Below are positions 22,067 to 36,486 of a stretch of 64,000 nucleotides of DNA, piece after piece. The position numbers were made by a program, and so were the translations under genes. Origin of the DNA: Sordariomycetes sp. S80-01Y. Its lineage: Eukaryota > Ascomycota > Sordariomycetes. The notes under the pieces are model-generated. The model worked only from the letters and a program-made list of their open reading frames with translations, ran no database searches and was not told where the DNA came from. The DNA is taken from the NCBI GenBank assembly GCA_037042185.1, contig JAXQJY010000032.1, positions 806,001-870,000 of the forward strand, written 5' to 3'. Positions within the stretch are counted from its first letter, which is position 1, and the number at the start of each line of letters is the position of its first letter.

Positions 22067-24783
22067 AGGCTGTCATATCAGGTCCGCTCCCGCCGGCATT
22101 TAGCCAGTTTATGGGCTGTAGGCATAGATTTCTAGCGTGAATGGGAAGACAAAAGGCATGAACCCGGAGATCACAGTCCGAGGGACAGGGCACAGCATGA
22201 GGCTATTGCCTGCCAAGGCAAGTCGCCATGTGGGCGTCTCCGACGTGTCCTGGCTCACAGGACGAGACGTGACACGGCATCCACTTGCTTTCCATTTCAG
22301 TTTGCGTCCTGAGTGTATGCCTTCCCCTTCTGTTCCATTGCTGGAGGTGCGCGTCCTCCCGATTCAGTGCAGGAAGATATGAACTCGCCCGCTTTCGAAT
22401 TTTCGACATGCGAGTAGGGGCAGTCGGAAAGGAATGTAAAGAAGTGAGTAGGCGAGGACGTTGCCCGCGATACCCTGTCGAACATTGCTGTGTGTTTTGC
22501 TCATATGCATGCTGATGTTGGGATGGCGGTCTGGCGAGGGTTTGTGCTGTGTCACGCTTAAAGGCTGGGACGAGTTTCCATACTTCGGCTGTCACTGCGA
22601 CGCAGCCAAACCTTCCTCGTAGTTCGGGAAGCCTCAGTGAAAGGGGATTTGGAGGAGTCTATAGTAATACAAGGGAGATCGCCTGCACCGACTCAGCTTG
22701 CTTGCTCGACCCTCCCTCTGGCAAATTCGTCAGTCGCAGCCCGGCCGCGAACTTGGCATGCTCCAACATACTTACTTGCAGGGATATACCTTGAATTCAA
22801 ACCAAGCATCCGGCTCCAAAGAGCTGAATTCTGCGTGGCACGAGGCCATGCAGGCGCCCGGTACGTGGCTTGCGCTCCTCGTGGCGTAGCGGGATGTCGG
22901 TCGCATTGAGGTAAAGGCCCGGTCAAGATGGACTTGGCCTTCGCCAAAGGGTAAACATCGAAGGTCGAGAGCTCGTAGTGTCGGATGCAGTCGGGCGATC
23001 TTGTCCGTGGACGTTTTGGGCAATAAGTGAAGCTGGATGAGTGTGATGCGAAAAGGGGCCCTGCAGATAAATTCGGGTTTAGAGTGGCTTTTGGTTGCCT
23101 TGTCAATCGTTACCATTCACCCTTACTGTTGTCTTCTTACCAGTTTCTTGGGCTTCAGCTCTATGGCATGTCATAGTCGCTTTCACATCTAAGCCTGTTC
23201 GTTATTGTCGTTATCCAGGCACAGCCTCATAATACTTCGTGCTGACATCATACGGCGTTTGCGAACACTCCATCCGGCGAGAGCACCGTAACCACAGGCT
23301 GGGAGACCGCCCCGACAGAGCAGGCCTCTCGAGTTGCACAGACAGGCTGATGCTGCTGTCGAGCTCGGGTCATTCTTGTTTGACCCTCGATCCCACGCTT
23401 CTGCCGTGCTCGTTGAGCGCTTACCGCCCTTGGCATCGGCTGCCTGCTTCTAATGCAGATGTAGGTTTGCCGTCCGAGCGTTTGGGGGGCCCTTGACCTA
23501 ACGGCATATTGGCTAGGAGGTTGACGCAAGGGGACATGGCTTCGAGAAGCACATGCGTGCTCCCGTGCGCGTGCATAGTCACTCCCGCTTGTTTTCTTCC
23601 CCCTTCGAGCCTGACGCTGCAAATGGCCTCGAGGACTAATATGGCACACCCCGGATGGTCAATAAGGAAGTGCGAGGACAGAGATGTGCATGACGCAAAT
23701 TCCAGGCCGTCGCGGACAGGTGGAAGAATAACGTTGCCTTGGATATGGCAGGTCGGGCAGCATACGGGCTGTTGCATGCGTTGGAATCGGTTTGGAAGCC
23801 CGATCTACGGCTCAAGTTGCTGGCGCGCGCCGCAGGGAGAGAAGGGTTGATGCTTGATGAAGCTTCCTCGCACGGCAGGCATAGATACGGGATCGGCCAG
23901 TTCTACCGCGTCGGGCTGGAGCCGCAGTCTGAACCAAGCCCAAGGGGGCTACTCCAGCACGACGTCCGCACGTGGCCATCAAGCGAGCACTGCACGGCAA
24001 CGTAAGGCTTCCTTCTCCAACAGCATTTCGTCACTCCTGTTATTCCATCACCACCAAACGTCAAGGCAGATTGACTCGTCAAACCACACCCTTGAGGTTA
24101 CACGGAGAAGCCCTCGACCAAACGCAGAAGGATGAGGCTTGGGGGAGCGGCCCTCCATGGGTCGACGCACAGTGTCAAACATTGCAGGCAGGATCGGCGC
24201 GGGCGTCTTTGAGCCAGGACTTGGCGAGCACTCTTTCCTCAATCTCGCCTTGCTGTGGCTTTTGGGAGGATATTTGACCGTGGGGAGCAAGGGTTGACGA
24301 TGCCGGCGCCTAGCTGGGTGCGAGGGGGTGCAGAGCGAGTGGCGGGATGTGGATGGAAGTGTTCATGGGCGACACTCACGATATCAGTCCGGGACGAGCC
24401 CCGAGCAGACCCGATTCATACCGCTTCAGAGCATGGCCTGAGTTGGTATATATCCCTGAGCATTTGCTGTTATTCAGTCCCGACCTGCTGCTAACTCTTG
24501 CCCATCGTCTACAGGTTCTGTTGTAGGTAGTTCTATCTAGAACTACGCCCAACATTGCGACTTGCCCCTGACTACCTATTGGAGCCTTGCAAAAGACAAC
24601 TGGCCTCTTCAAGTGTTCGTGACTCGAAGTCCTTTGATTGCTTGTATCTCGTTACCAAGGAGAGTGGGCCACCCGTTACATATATCATCCTGCACAGACA
24701 CATTTATCCTTGCCTTCAACGGCCCTTCTCGAATCCGGAGCGAGTACCCTCGCCACAGCTCAAAGACAGGAAGGCTTCCAACC
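22067..24783. other. Gene-free stretch, 2.7 kb
   Basis: No frame larger than about 137 codons occurs, and none shows domain-like sequence or consistent splicing. The right end carries the promoter of the MFS permease gene. No RNA gene, tandem repeat or transposon was recognised. Confidence 0.6.
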
Positions 24784-26465
24784 ATGAGCGACCACGAGAA
24801 GAATTTGTGCGCGGGCGACTCCTTAACCACCAGCACGACCACCGATGGGGTCTCAAGCAACAGCGCGCCGGCGGCACCCACACCGGATCCATGGGCTGAC
24901 TACACCCCAGAAGAAAAGGCTCAGCTCGTAGGCCAAGGCACACCAAAAGCGTTACAGAACTCTCCCTGACAAGGTTTAGGAGCGCAAGCTACTTTGGAGG
25001 CTCGACTTGCAACTCATGCCCTGGGTTTGTATTCTCCCACACTAGGTGATCCAGATGACTGACATCCCCAGCTCTGCCTCCTCTACCTGATTTGCTTCCT
25101 CGACCGAACCAACATTGGCAATGCTAAAATCGCTCACCTAACCACCGACATCCCAATGTCGGAGCAGCGCTTCAACGCCACGCTAACCATCTTCTTCGTC
25201 GGGTACGCCGTCTTCGAGGCCCTGGCGAACTTCCTCCTAAAGAAATGGCGACCGTCCATCTTTCTACCCACCATCATGTACGTCTTTTTCTAAGCCATGA
25301 GCCTGCTGGCAAGGTGCTAACGGTGATGAGGGTCTTATGGGGCGCCTGCATGCTCAGCATGGGTTTCGTCTCCAACTGGTCCGGTCTCATGGCGGCGCGC
25401 TGGTTCCTCGGAGTGACCGAGGCCGGCCTCTTCCCGGGCGTGAACTACTACCTCTCCTGCTGGTACAAGCGCAAGGAGTTTGGCGTGCGTGCGGCCGTCT
25501 TCTTCTCGGCCGCAGCCATCGCCGGCTCCTTTGGCGGTCTCCTGGCCGCGGCGATCCAACTCATGGATGGCATGGCAGGGCTGGCTGGATGGCAGTGGAT
25601 CTTCATCGTTGAGGGTGCCTTCACGATACTGATTGGGGCAATATCTTTCTGGATGGTGCACGACTTCCCCGACGAGGCCCGGTTTCTCAGCGACGAAGAC
25701 CGCGCAAGGGTCCTGTGGCGGTTGCGCGAAGACAAGCAGTCATCGGCCGAGCACGAGGAGTTCAAGATGGAGTACTTCTACGCTGCCGTCAAGGATTGGA
25801 AGACGTACGTCGGATGCCTCATCTACATGGGCCCGCTCATGCCTCTCTATTCCTTCAGCCTCTTCCTGCCCACCATCATCCAAAACATGTCCTTCACCAC
25901 CCCGGACTCCGTCATCAAGAACCAACTACTCAGCGTGCCGCCTTACGTTTTGGCATGCGTCTTGACTATAGCAGTCGGATTCTGGTCCGACAAAAGTGGC
26001 AGGCGCGCCATTTTTAATATCTGCTGCGCGCCTGTCTCCATGGTCGGCTTTACCATGCTCGTCGCAACCGACAGGGCGCCGGTGCAGTACGCGGGAGCCT
26101 TCCTGGGAGCAATGGGGATCTACCCTGCCATCTCTCTCACCATCGCGTGGCTGGCGAACAACATCGAGGGCGTCTACAAGCGCGGCATCGTCCTGGGCCT
26201 CGTCATCGGCTGGGGCAACCTCAACGGCGTCGTGTCGAGCAACATCTACTTCAACCGGCCGCGCTTCTACGAGGGCCACGGCTTCATCATTGCCTATCTA
26301 TTCTTCTGCATGTTCTGCGGCAGCATCCTGTTTGCCGTGCTTCTGAGGAGGGAGAACAAGGCCCGGCTGGCGGGGGAGAGGGATCACTGTGGGGAGGGTA
26401 AGAGCGACAAGGAGATTGACGCGTTGTTGGGGGACAGACGACCTGATTTCTTGTATACGATCTGA
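24784..26465 (+). CDS. MFS transporter, Dal5-like anion:cation symporter family
   Basis: Four exons (24784-24927, 24980-25024, 25072-25277, 25331-26465) join in phase to 509 aa. The first transmembrane segment LCLLYLICFLDRTNIGNAKI is the signature of the Dal5/Tna1/Seo1 family. Further features are FFVGYAVFEALANFLLKKW, WGACMLSMGFVSNWSGLMAA, ARWFLGVTEAGLFPGVNYYL and a 12-helix pattern with a central cytoplasmic loop. The N-terminus is cytosolic and carries a PWADYTPEEKAQL element. Family members import allantoate, nicotinate, pantothenate, biotin-like acids or dipeptides at the plasma membrane; the substrate cannot be read from sequence. The second exon is only 45 nt. The TAG just upstream of it belongs to the intron acceptor. 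No neighbour suggests a pathway. Confidence 0.87.
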
Positions 26466-27816
26466 TAGGCGGTAAAGCGGCCAGAGTAAGGGAAGGACAC
26501 ACGAGGTGGTGGGAGATTGAGCTGGACTTTTGTGTTACTGAATCCGCGGGTTGCTTGGTGGATTTGTAAGGGACCGCGGGCTGGTGATTGAGATCCAAGA
26601 CAGTATGACCGATCGACCAAGTACGAAATCTCTGTCAAGCGCCTCTGATCCAGATCTCTGACTTCACAGGTGTTCCAAAGCTTGTTGCTCCTAAAGCATG
26701 CCACAATCTATCATGTAAGGACACAGCGCAAGGGTCCGGGAGAACTGGGAATCCCATCACCGATTAATCACCCTCACCGACCGCAGCCTCAAAACTCGAC
26801 ACCCGGAACACGGGCTCTTGCTGCCCGAAGCCTCAAAGTTCCAGAGGTTCGCGACGGTTGGCGGATCTGCCCTCGGTGGCTTGTCTGCGTGTAACCGCCT
26901 CGAGGGCAGCCAGCCACGTGTACGCTGCCACCATCCCGGACCTGTTTGGTGGCTGATACGGGATGTCGTCGCTGCTTTTCGACCGCAGGAGCGAATTCAG
27001 ACAAGGGTCTGGGGTTTGGAAGAGCGAGGTGATGTGTCAAATATTTGGGTGAGCGAACAATGGACGTTGAGCCCTGTGAGGGTTGGATGACTGGGGGCGG
27101 AGGAGGTGGTCATGGCTGCCAGCGCATATACATGAGTTTGGCGGAGTGAAAGCGTGTTTGCCCACGCGCCGCTGCCGTACATGTAGTTTGGCCCCCGAAA
27201 ATCCATCGGCAAGATTTTGGCTATTTCATTCTCATTCTTAGACTTGCATCAATGGGATTCTCATTGCTCCAGCTGTCCATCCCACGGCGCCCATTTACTG
27301 GCTCCCGCACCTTCGACTTACAGTGCCCCCCACCCCTTTTCGGAACCACTAAGCTGCTATTGCTGGAGAGCTTCGAGGCATCGCAATACCATCCCCGGGA
27401 GTATGCATCGTGAAGAGGTAGCACGACGTATCAGCGCGGGTGCGGACTGAACTGGTCTTGGTTGGTCCGCCCAATCGTGTGGGCGGTCAGAAGAGACCAG
27501 AGGGGAGGTGGAAGGGCGGTTGTTCAATGTGCTACGAGCTCACTTCACCTCACCTCGCACTCAACGTTTTTTTCTGCCCATAGCACTTCGTCCCTGCTCC
27601 TTCCTTCATCAAACCTTCACTGAGCGTCGCTTTTTTTGGGTCTTTGCTGGTTGTCGCGGTTGTGTTACCAACCTTAACTTGCGCGTTGCGTATACCCAGT
27701 GCTTTTCTCCCACTTTTCTGATCTTTCTCTTCCACTTCCCATATCATCTCGAGGTTATCTCAGTTTTCGCAAGCCTCGAGGATATTTTCCTCGAGGTCTA
27801 CAGAACAATCGCAGCC
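26466..27816. other. Intergenic region upstream of the GPCR gene
   Basis: This 1.35-kb region includes the permease 3' end and the GPCR promoter. The GPCR frame stays open upstream from 27508 for 103 codons but has no ATG, so it is treated as leader. A pyrimidine-rich stretch lies at about 27540-27740. Nothing else was recognised. Confidence 0.6.
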
Positions 27817-29531
27817 ATGGCCGTCTTCGAGGCCGACTCCAAGGTGCCACCGGGGGAGATGATGTCCGACAGCCAAAAGCTTGCCATCGTGGCCCTCGAG
27901 CGCACCGGCGGTTGTATATCCCTCATCGCCGTGCTGCTCATCTTTGTAGCGTACGGCCTGGCGCGGGAGGTGCGCAACGTGCAGAACACCTTCATCGTGT
28001 TTGCGAGTGTGGCGAATGTCGGGGCCAGCGTCGCCAGTATCATCGCCATGGAGGGGCTGGACAGAGGCACGAGCAGTTCGCTGTGTCAGGCACAGAGTTT
28101 CATGTTCGAGATGTGAGTCTCCTCTTTGGCATTTCTGCTCTTGAGAACAGTTTTGAGAAAGAATGAAAGGGGTTGACGACGGTAGGTTCATGCAGTCGGA
28201 CCCCTGGTGGTCCCTCGCCATGGCCGTCAATGTATTTCTCGTCTTCTTCTTCCGCGCCAGCCCCGACTCGTTCCAGAAATGGTGGTGGCTCTACTGCATC
28301 ATCTGTTACGGCGGACCCTTCGTCATAGCGCTCGCTTTGCTCCTCGTTAGACACCCGGATCGCAAGCTCATCTATGGCGAAGCAACCGTGAGGCCCCTGG
28401 AGCTCCGAGGCATGTTGGGATGGTGACTGACCGAGCCAGATTTGGTGCTGGGTCGACCGCGACTGGGACGACATACGCATCTATACCTACTACCTCCTCA
28501 TCTGGGTCTGCATCTGCGGCTCCATCGTGCTCTACATCACCGTCGGCTACCAAGTCTTCCGATCGCGCAACCAGATTCGAAGCTTCAGCACCATGTCTAA
28601 GGACAATGGTGACTGCACATTCTCGAGCAATCAGACCGCAACCACGTCCACCATCGAAGACAATGTCGCTCGCAACGCGGATCTCAACGCTGAGCGGGAT
28701 GCGTTGCCGCAGACGCCGCCACATCTGATATCCAGCAGACAACTCAGGTTGGGGCGGCAGACGAGTGCTCCGAGGCTAATGCTGCATGGCGTGCCCGAGG
28801 ATGGGTTCTACGGTACCATCACCACGGAAGTCCAAGTCGTGCACTCGACGCTCCCCGGAGCGGACGACATGCCCGCCGAGCCGAATAATAAGGCCCTCAA
28901 CACTATGGTGAGCTTCGACAAGGACGTTCCCGAGACAACAGAAGGCAAGCCCATGTCGGGACAGCACTTCTACAGCGTGACCTCGGTCTCGCCCGAACGC
29001 CACTCAAAACGTCGTCGGCGTCGCTCCGGCCGCTCCGGCGTAGGCCGCGTGCGGAACGTGGCTAACAAGTTCGCCGTGGCGGACCACATCAAGCGGGCCT
29101 ACCTAAGGACAAGCTTCCTCTTCGCGCTAAGCGTACTGGTGACGTGGATACCGAGCAGCATGAACCGTATACATAGTTGGTTGACCGGGGAGTCGCCGTT
29201 CGAGTACCACGTCGCCACGGCCGCGGTGCTGCCGTTGCAGGGGCTTTGGAACGCCGTTATCTTCTTCGTGACGAGCAAGAACGCCCTGAGGAGGAGCTGG
29301 TGCAAGTGGAGGGGCCTTGACCCGACGGGCGAGCAGAGACGGAGGGAGGACGAGGAGGCGGACGCGAGGAGAAGCGCTGCCGTTCGGGAGGTGAGGCTGG
29401 AAGAAGACGAGGAAGACTCATCGGGTGATGAGCTTCCTGCTGATGACGTCGAGGGGAGAGCTGGCAGCGACGTCGAGCTGAGGCCGATGGCGGGCGAGCT
29501 TGATAGAAGCCCATCGGGGTCGAATCGGTAG
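27817..29531 (+). CDS. G protein-coupled receptor, cAMP-receptor-like / Git3-type
   Basis: Three exons (27817-28112, 28186-28387, 28440-29531) join in phase to 529 aa. Seven hydrophobic segments are visible: GGCISLIAVLLIFVAYGLA, TFIVFASVANVGASVASIIA, WWSLAMAVNVFLVFFF, WWLYCIICYGGPFVIALALL, YTYYLLIWVCICGSIVLYIT, SFLFALSVLVTWIPSSMNRI and VLPLQGLWNAVIFFVTS. Between helices 5 and 6 lies an intracellular loop of about 180 residues ending in a basic KRRRRRSGR stretch; the C-terminal tail is Arg/Glu-rich. The helix pattern, the WCWVDRDWDDIR segment before helix 5 and the NAVIFF motif in helix 7 match fungal cAMP-receptor-like and Git3-like receptors. They sense nutrients or unknown ligands and act through G-alpha and adenylate cyclase. 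The ligand is unknown. The start context GCAGCCATGG is strong. Confidence 0.87.
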
Positions 29532-30133
29532 ACTTTGTTTGGATATTCTATCTTGTGTTGGCGTTGGAAAGATGAGAGGTAAGTCTGGTTTGATGGTGAT
29601 ATAACGTTGATGTGCTGGGCGCTTGGGTCAAGGATACATGGGTTGCACACACCAAAAGTAGGGTTCAATTCAATATTTGGTAAAAGACTCATTGTGTCGT
29701 GATGAGATGATGGCTCGCTGTCAAAACACACCCTGTCTAAGCCAGCGGAACTGCAGATCGAGCGTCTCTCCCTCGACTGTACTGATTCAAGCGTGCGAGC
29801 GGCTCTCGCACAGTAAGATGTAGCATCTCCTCCGACATGGTCTGCACGTGTTGCGTCCTCAATCTAGGCGCAGGACTTCGCTAATCGCTCGTTGAGGAAA
29901 TTACGCTCAAGGACCCATGAGCTTGTTGAATACGGGATGGCTTTGAGACAGCCAGGCGGTTCGGGGGTTTTTAGCAAACAGCTTGAAAGGCGGAGTAGTA
30001 AGGCCGTCGAATGTCGTGGCCAGTCCCACAGCTGCAATTCGAGTTATTGAAGGTTAGCACTGAGATTACTGTCTTTGGTTGGGTCGTCTTTATCCGTGAA
30101 AACTGCAGAATCGAGTACGTAAAAACAACGGGG
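29532..30133. other. Convergent 3' intergenic region
   Basis: This 602-bp region lies between the converging GPCR and F-box genes and should hold both 3' ends. No coding or structural signal was seen. Confidence 0.55.
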
Positions 30134-31094
30134 TCAACCGGATACTATAACAACAGCTGTACCTGAATTCGAGACTTCCTGGACTTGACACTTCTCGGCC
30201 GCCAAGAGAAGCTCCCTCGTCCGAATGAGAAGTTCTATGCAAAAGTCAGCAGTCACCTCATCACCGTAGAAGGATCAGACCTACCCTCGTATTCGAGCTT
30301 GTACGCGATTGGGGGTTGGTCGTTCGGACCCGAAATGACCGGCATCCTTTCCATGGGGCCGAGCATAACCCTGAAGCGAACGCCGACATTCCTTGCCGAG
30401 TCAACCCACAGGATCTTGCTGCTGTCGAGATTCTCGTCCACCTCCCGAATAGGCGTTGCCACCTCGGCGAGCCATTCCCTCCAGATGCGCAGGACACCGT
30501 CGCTGATGTTGACGTGGCTGAGGAAAAGACCAGCGCGTGGGCCCGTCTTGACCAAGTTTGTCACTGCGCAGAGCTGGGAGAAGAGCTCGCCATCGTCGAG
30601 GAACAGATCCTCCCTGGCTGTATCATCGTCGCTAACCGCACCGTTTAGCGGCTGCCTCCGTCTGCGGTTCTCGTCTGCCATGTACGGCTTGAAAGACGAA
30701 TACAGCCTTCCTAGATCTGACAGCACCGGAGGCTCACCACCTTCGCCGATCGGCGACCCTTGCGTCCTGCTCTTAAGGTAGCGACACATGAGATAGGGAG
30801 TCGAGATCTTGTGGCTCGGCCGGTAGCACTCCAGTATCACGTCATTCTGCGGAAGGGACGAGATGTCCAGCAGGCGGCGGTGGAGAAGTCGACTGATGAC
30901 GAGATGGAAGCGATGATTGATCAAAGCCAGGGACAGGAGCTCCTTCGTGGAAAAGGAGTTAAGAACGTGGGCGAGAATCTGGTTTCAGATCAGTCATTGC
31001 TTCGAGATATGGCACAACCGTATTATTCAGAATCTAGACTGACCTCATTGGGCAGCATCTCGAGCGAGACGGTGGGATCAGAGGGGGGCATCAT
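30134..31094 (-). CDS. F-box domain protein
   Basis: Three exons (31094-31044, 30978-30285, 30234-30134) join in phase to 281 aa. The F-box lies at the extreme N-terminus: VSLEMLPNEILAHVLNSFST, then KELLSLALINHRFH, split by the first intron after NE. The remaining 230 residues contain mixed helical and strand-like sequence (LWVDSARNVGVRFRVMLGP) but no repeat class such as LRR or WD40 that I recognise. F-box proteins recruit substrates to the SCF ubiquitin ligase through Skp1; the substrate is unknown. Filamentous fungi have many fast-evolving F-box genes of this size. The third exon is supported by donor GTAGGT and acceptor TAG and ends at a TGA at 30134-30136. An alternative stop just inside the second intron would shorten the protein slightly. 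Confidence 0.75.
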
Positions 31095-31959
31095 GTCGAA
31101 TGCCCCAGCAAACACAAACACAAGTCCGCCTAGTCAACAAATCTGGCTACAAGTCGTTGGGTCGGGATGAATTTCAGACTGGCGGTCATGGTGGCCCAAC
31201 GACCTTTTAACAACTTCGCAGCCAAGGCACGGAGCACCAGCCAGCTCTAAGTGTCGATTGGCGGCACGGGATACGCTGGCAGTGGGTTACGATGTGATAG
31301 GCGCAGAAGTCGCAGAGCTAGGAGCTCAGATTCCGATCTTTTGAGACATGCAGAAGTGGCTGTGAAGCGAGGCTGAGATTGGCGAGAGCGAAGGATGGAA
31401 GGTGAGCCAATGCAGGTTTGCTTTTGCACGAGTGGGCGATGGAAGTGAGGTGAGGTCGAGGTCGAGAGAGCTCCGAGCTCACGCGAGTCAGGGATGGGGG
31501 TTTAAGGGTGATGACGTAGTGGATGGCGATTCGGGTAAGGCTAGCCCAGAACTCATCGGGCGAACGGCGTTGGGCTGCGGTGAGCTGAGCTGTGTGGTTT
31601 GCCTCGCTTTTCCGAAAGAGATGAGATTCGATTATGGTCTGTACTACGCGATAAGACTTTCCCGACAACAAAAGACCTTTGGTCGTCTTTACCTCGGAGC
31701 TGCCAACATCGTGACTGCTGGGGTGTTGCGCAATTAGGACTAGCGCTGACGCCGCTATTACTGAGGGCACCTATTCCTTAGATACACTAGGACTGTTGAA
31801 CGTATTACATAACGTAAGGTACAGACAGGCTGGCGCGAAATCTACGCGCCCGGTTTAATCTAAACTCGCTACGGACATGGACAACACTCCAACAGCGCCA
31901 ATCATCCTTACTACATGCATTGGAGCTAATTCTTCAATGCCCCTAGCGGGTAGTTGGAT
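31095..31959. other. Divergent intergenic region between F-box gene and Zn2Cys6 regulator
   Basis: This 865-bp region must hold the promoters of the F-box gene (minus) and the regulator gene (plus). Open frames on either strand are short and show no domain. No repeat was seen. Confidence 0.55.
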
Positions 31960-33720
31960 ATGAGTACCCCGGCCGGGCGCTCCATTGGGCGTGCGCATGC
32001 CAAGCCCCGGCGAAGCAGAGGCTGTAATACATGCCGGCAAAGGAAGGTCAAATGCGGTGAGTAGCCCTTCAGTGAAACCAGTAATGGTACCACGATGAGT
32101 GCAAGGCTGAGTGCGCTTGTAATACATGAGCTCTTCGTCTTGCGTGACTTTCGACTAATCGATCTTTCTGTTAGATGAACGACTTCCTACCTGCCAAAGA
32201 TGTGATGATAGTGGGCGAATATGCCTCGGTTACACCACCCCTTTGGTATTCGTCAACATGGTGACTGGAGAGCCGAATACCGTATGTAACTACAACGACA
32301 AGGGCAACAAGGCTCTCTCCGCCCCGGAGAGGAGCGACTCTTCGTCCACAGATGTTAGCACGATCGAGGGTCCCGCGATAAGCCCCAATTTCCACTTGGG
32401 GGCATATCGAGATCAGATCGTTATGTCCCACCTCATGTCCCAGCTAGCGATCCGACTAGACAACGGTCCCTCGCCCGGTGTGGATGCTCCAACAATATCA
32501 ACCATCCTCACCAACTCAAACTCCAAGTCAATAGCCTATATGGCCGGCCTTAGTTGTGCGGAAGCGCTGTTTGGTCGTGTCTACAAGCTGAGCGACATGC
32601 TTGACCACTCGGTCCAGCTCTATGATCAAACCTTGCGAGGCCTGCGCAAGGACCTGCAGTTCTTCAGCCGTGAGATGAGTCATTCAAGAGCATATGATAA
32701 TTTATGGAGTACAGTTCTTCTTGGAATGTACGAGCTCGTGTCCCCGGCTGGGCCCTCTAAGTGGCTGGAGCACAGCCGTGGCTTGTCTGCACTCGTGAGT
32801 CCTAACGCTGAAACGTGCTTCGCGGCACACTTTGGACTTGCTCGGGCTGACGCTCATTACTACAGACCGAGTTATTGGGCCCTTATGCTTTCCAGAGCCC
32901 AGCTGCCCATGAGCTGCTGATTACCTTTAGGACAAACATGGTAAGTTTCCCTGACCGAGTGAAGTGAGTACCCCAGCGCATGATATCTGGATGGTAACAT
33001 CAAAATTAGGCAATCGGATGCCTACTTGACAAGAAGAGGTGCTTTCTGGAAGGCTTGGAGTGGAAGACCATTCCGTGGGCGACGAGAACGCAGGATAGAA
33101 CAATAGGCGATTTCCTGCGTGACATCTTTTGCAACCTGCCGGGGCTTCTCGAGAAAGCAGAGCGAGGTTTTGCTGACCAGGCCCTTCAGCAAGAGATCTC
33201 AGGCACCATCCAGAAGTTAGAACAGTTGCGGTGGCGCTGGGGCATCGTTTACTCCAAAGCTTGCTGGGAGCGACCCTTGAACCCCCACACCTCGTTGTCC
33301 CTGGATGCAAAGGGGCAGCCGCTGTTCAGCACTGTACTCGACTTCGAGGAAGCGGAGCGAGCCGTCGAAATCTTGTATTTCAACGCCACCAGGCTCATGC
33401 TTTACACCATCTCCGATCAAGTCGGTCTGCGCGAACCCCTGCCGTTGGACCAAAGTACTCTTCGATTCCACGGCCCGCGGCTGAACGCGGATATTTTGCC
33501 GGGACAGGGGAGTCGAACGATGCATGCGCTGGAGATCTGTCGGATTGTGGACTACTTCATGGAGGACAAGCGAGCCAGCAGAGGTGCGATGATCCTCTTC
33601 TTTCCGCTGAGCGTGGCCAGAACGCACCTGGAACATGATCCTCGAATGTCAGCCTGGGTTGCCCGGATACTCGGCGCAGCGGCGAGCTCAAAGGGTTGGA
33701 ATTTTGGAGAAACAGACTGA
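31960..33720 (+). CDS. Zn(II)2Cys6 transcription factor (fungal-specific, Fungal_trans_2 type)
   Basis: Four exons (31960-32056, 32175-32794, 32866-32940, 33010-33720) join in phase to 500 aa. The binuclear zinc cluster is complete: C22, C25, C32, C39, C42, C49, spacing CX2CX6CX6CX2CX6C. It is split by the first intron inside the Asp codon after C32. Basic residues (KPRRSRG, RQRKVK) surround it. The rest is a helical regulatory region with blocks YMAGLSCAEALFGRV, LWSTVLLGMYELV and KWLEHSRGLSALV, typical of the fungal-specific middle homology region. Such regulators usually control the genes beside them in response to a substrate-derived inducer. Here the neighbours are two sulfatases and a sugar-type transporter. 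The first exon is easily missed because the frame without it starts only at a TTG (32243). Confidence 0.88.
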
Positions 33721-34079
33721 ACGAAAGGGAAAGAGAAGAGAAATACCCAAGACCAGCATGTAGAAGCATGTGCGTACGCGAAGACGCCCAAAATAAAGGA
33801 CTAACAAGTACACTCTAAATTGCTCTTCTGGTGATTTGATTAGTTTTGGAGCAGTTTTTCCTAGGGTGACTTTCTGCTGTACTCCTCGGAATCCTGACAA
33901 CTCGTAGTTGAAGCGTTATAGACGAGTTCCGAGCGCGCTCGCCAACATGTCACACAGGATAAAGTTCGCATCAGTCCTATCACTTATCGCATCATGAGCA
34001 CTTGTTTTAACGGTCCACCCATCCTGTTGTAGGGAGATCATGGTGACCTGCTTTTGATATTGGTCTGTCCTCTCTAGCC
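33721..34079. other. Convergent 3' intergenic region
   Basis: This 359-bp region separates the regulator gene from the convergent sulfatase gene. An inverted pair CTCGGAA (33885-33891) and TTCCGAG (33927-33933) occurs in it. No coding signal is visible. Confidence 0.5.

Positions 34080-36486
<2,407 letters not shown>

Noticed and set aside
27508-27816. N-terminal extension of the GPCR
   Set aside because: The frame is open but has no ATG, and the ATG at 27817 has a strong context directly before the receptor sequence.
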